From Falsiroseomonas sp035644895 (lineage in GTDB: Bacteria; Pseudomonadota; Alphaproteobacteria; Acetobacterales; Acetobacteraceae), in NCBI GenBank assembly GCA_035644895.1, contig DASQNQ010000118.1, forward strand, positions 1-7,503: 7,503 nt of DNA, in the 5' to 3' direction. The position numbers were made by a program, and so were the translations under genes. Of this stretch, positions 6,177-7,503 are shown piece by piece. Position 1 is the first letter of the stretch. Each line of letters begins with the position of its first letter. Below the pieces are notes generated by a model that was not told the origin of the DNA, searched no databases, and was given only the letters and a program-made list of their open reading frames with translations.

Positions 6177-6812
6177 TCAACCAAGACCGGCTGACGCCCT
6201 GCCGGACGCCGCATCAACCGGGCCGAAGCCCCGCCGGTGGTGCGGGCATGGCCCGAGCCGGTGGAGCGCCGCGAGGTGCGCGGCCGTCGGGTAGCCCTGG
6301 TGGCGGCCGAAGCCGTAGCCCGGCCAGCGTGCATCCAGCCGCGCCATCGCCCGGTCGCGCGTCACCTTCGCCAGGATGGAGGCCGCCGCGATCGAGAGCG
6401 AAAGGCCATCCCCGCCCACCACCGCGCGGACCGGGCAGGGCAGCGCGGGCGCGACGTTGCCGTCCACGAGCGCGAGGCCAGGGGGCGTGCGCAGCCGGGC
6501 CAGCGCGCGGGCCATGGCGAGGTGGCTGGCGCGCAGGATGTTGATGCGCCCGATCTCGGCCGCGCTGGCCGCGCCGATCCCGGCCTCCACCACCCCATCC
6601 CGCGCGGCCTCCGCCAGGGCGGTGAAGGCCATCGCCCGCCGCGCGGGGGTCAGGCGCTTGCTGTCGTCGAGCAGCCGGGCGAGCGGCGCGGGCGGTGCCG
6701 TCCTGAACAGCACCGCGGCCGCGAGCACCGGCCCGGCGAGCGGTCCCCGCCCGGCCTCGTCCAGGCCCGCCACAGGCAGGCCGGCCGCCGCCTCCAGGTC
6801 GAAATGGGGCAT
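6177..6812 (-). CDS. rnhB: Ribonuclease HII
   Basis: Cuts the RNA strand of RNA-DNA hybrids and nicks at single ribonucleotides misincorporated in DNA. It has 211 residues, normal for the family. Landmarks are VAGLDEAGRGPLAGPV (14-29) with Asp18-Glu19, LDDSKRLTPARR (48-59), VDGN with Asp117 (116-119), GGDG (133-136), SIAAASILAKVTRDRAM (140-156) with Asp153, and YGFGRHQGYPTAAHL (166-180). These supply the DEDD active-site set in the usual order. The ATG at 6812 has an AGGA ribosome site (6823-6820) 7 nt upstream and is where homology starts. The open frame extends to an ATG at 6956 over intergenic sequence with no family resemblance, and a GTG at 6830 has no ribosome site. It is 60 bp upstream of ccrM on the same strand, an adjacency I recall from other Alphaproteobacteria, so the two may share a transcript. 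Confidence 0.96.
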   Translation of the reverse strand: MPHFDLEAAAGLPVAGLDEAGRGPLAGPVLAAAVLFRTAPPAPLARLLDDSKRLTPARRAMAFTALAEAARDGVVEAGIGAASAAEIGRINILRASHLAMARALARLRTPPGLALVDGNVAPALPCPVRAVVGGDGLSLSIAAASILAKVTRDRAMARLDARWPGYGFGRHQGYPTAAHLAALHRLGPCPHHRRGFGPVDAASGRASAGLG

Positions 6813-7019
6813 CGGCGCATCCTGCGCCACGCCGGCCGGGAGGTCACCCGATCGCTGATTGCAACCACGACGGTAGCACCAGAACGAACAGAATTCCCCC
6901 GGATTGGACCAGCTTCCGGCTGACGATGCGGGTCGGGGGTGGAAAGAATATCTCATGCATTGATGCGCCGCAGCATCGGCTCTCCGCCAGCTTCAGTGCC
7001 ATTTGAGGGATGCGCCAAC
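6813..7019. other. Divergent intergenic region with repeated GATGCGCC motif
   Basis: These 207 bases between the divergent rnhB and esterase genes are the longest non-coding stretch and are noticeably richer in A/T, especially 6855-6900 and 6940-6965. GATGCGCC occurs at 6962-6969 and 7009-7016 (plus) and 6821-6814 (minus); a shorter GATGCG is at 6925-6930. The outer copies extend to GGATGCGCC and sit 1 and 3 nt before the rnhB and esterase start codons. GATGC (6962-6966) and GCATC (6973-6977) could form a small hairpin. No confident -35/-10 pair was found for rnhB. Confidence 0.5.
6920..6949 (+). promoter_or_regulatory. Tentative promoter for the esterase gene
   Basis: A -35-like CTGACG (6920-6925, 4 of 6) and a -10-like AAGAAT (6944-6949, 4 of 6) are 18 bp apart in the A/T-richer part of the intergenic region. 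Transcription would start near 6956, giving a leader of about 64 nt that includes the GATGC/GCATC hairpin. It is weak but the best match seen there. Confidence 0.22.
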
Positions 7020-7503
7020 ATGATCTTCGTCCAACGCGAAGGAACCACGGGAACCGTCCGCTTCAGCGGCGACGCGGCGCGGGTGCTCGATTCGGGCGGC
7101 AAGGTGGTCGCCGACTGGACCACGGGCGGCAGCATCTCCGGCATCCCCCAGGGCGAGGGCTACCGCCTCGAGATCCGCACCGGCAGCAACGTGGTCTCGG
7201 ACAACCTGGTGGTGGGCGCGGTGGTGTTCATCATGGGCCAGTCCAACATCCAGCGCTGGTACGATCCGCCGCCGGAGGGCCGCGCCGGCGGCGGCCTCTA
7301 CGAGATGAACAGCAGCGGCAGCATCGGCACGGTGGATGGCGGCGCGGCGCAGCATTTCGGGCGCGGCTATGCCGAGGCGCTCGGCGCGCCGGTCCTGCTG
7401 GTGGCCGGCGCCCGCGGCGGCACCTCGCTTCTCGCCTCGGAGGACAAGGGCAACGGCTACTGGCTCGACACCGCGCCGGGCTCGCTCTACGCCACCATGC
7501 AGG
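7020..7503 (+). CDS. SGNH / sialate O-acetylesterase-like protein, N-terminal part (cut by right edge)
   Basis: 161 codons are visible and the frame is open to the edge. Residues ~1-66 look like a small beta-sandwich (alternating short strands, VVADWTTGG, SGIPQGEGYRLEI) followed by VVGAVVFIMGQSNIQRW. GQSN (73-76) is the nucleophile block of the sialate O-acetylesterase (SASA, formerly DUF303) branch of SGNH esterases, with Ser75 the expected nucleophile. The order beta domain then GQSN is as in SASA proteins. A second family-like block is PVLLVAGARGGTSLL (124-138). The catalytic Asp/His are beyond the edge. No signal peptide is visible at this start, which is unusual for a sugar esterase acting outside the cell. 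The ATG at 7020 has GAGGGA (7005-7010) 9 nt upstream; an in-frame GTG at 6996 is possible but less supported. Divergent from rnhB with no functional link apparent. The exact substrate is unknown. Confidence 0.72.
   Translation, partial: MIFVQREGTTGTVRFSGDAARVLDSGGKVVADWTTGGSISGIPQGEGYRLEIRTGSNVVSDNLVVGAVVFIMGQSNIQRWYDPPPEGRAGGGLYEMNSSGSIGTVDGGAAQHFGRGYAEALGAPVLLVAGARGGTSLLASEDKGNGYWLDTAPGSLYATMQ

Noticed and set aside
5100..6194. 364-codon plus-strand open frame
   Set aside because: Mirror of ccrM; low-complexity composition, no motifs, and it runs through the ccrM-rnhB gap.
6813..6956. 48-residue N-terminal extension of RNase HII, from ATG 6956
   Set aside because: Cys/Trp/Arg-rich sequence of the A/T-richer intergenic region without resemblance to the family; the ATG at 6812 has a proper ribosome site.

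Overview
The window comes from a very GC-rich chromosome (well over 65% by eye, with G or C at almost every third codon position). The best fit is an alphaproteobacterium, probably Rhodospirillales/Acetobacteraceae (Roseomonas-like). The main evidence is a CcrM-type GANTC methyltransferase with its C-terminal domain, together with the neighbourhood smc - dsbA-like - dciA (DUF721) // mutY and rnhB - ccrM, which I recall as common in Alphaproteobacteria. The family placement is inference; no rRNA or other phylogenetic marker is present.

Layout. From 1 to 2558 a minus-strand operon reads dciA (2558-2097), dsbA-like (2068-1472), smc (1469, running off the left edge). Divergent from it, and only 2 bp away, a plus-strand run begins: mutY (2561-3610), an M48 lipoprotein metalloprotease (3662-4432) and bioY (4455-5015). 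Converging on bioY is the minus-strand pair rnhB (6812-6177) then ccrM (6116-5028); the bioY and ccrM stop codons are 12 bp apart across a GC hairpin. A 207-bp, comparatively AT-rich intergenic region (6813-7019) separates rnhB from a divergent SGNH/sialate-O-acetylesterase-like gene (7020 to the right edge, incomplete).

Functionally most of the window is chromosome maintenance: SMC (folding/segregation), DciA (replicative helicase loading), MutY (A:oxoG repair), RNase HII (RNA in DNA) and CcrM (cell-cycle adenine methylation). Envelope/transport genes (periplasmic disulfide protein, M48 lipoprotein, biotin transporter) are set among them. No mobile element, CRISPR array, tRNA, rRNA or restriction system was seen, and no clearly new system. 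The most interesting signals are small and regulatory: two divergent GTG starts inside one 8-bp palindrome, a CtrA-like box in front of the M48 gene, depletion of GANTC with one site kept in the ccrM leader, and a repeated 9-mer just ahead of both start codons flanking the 6813-7019 region.
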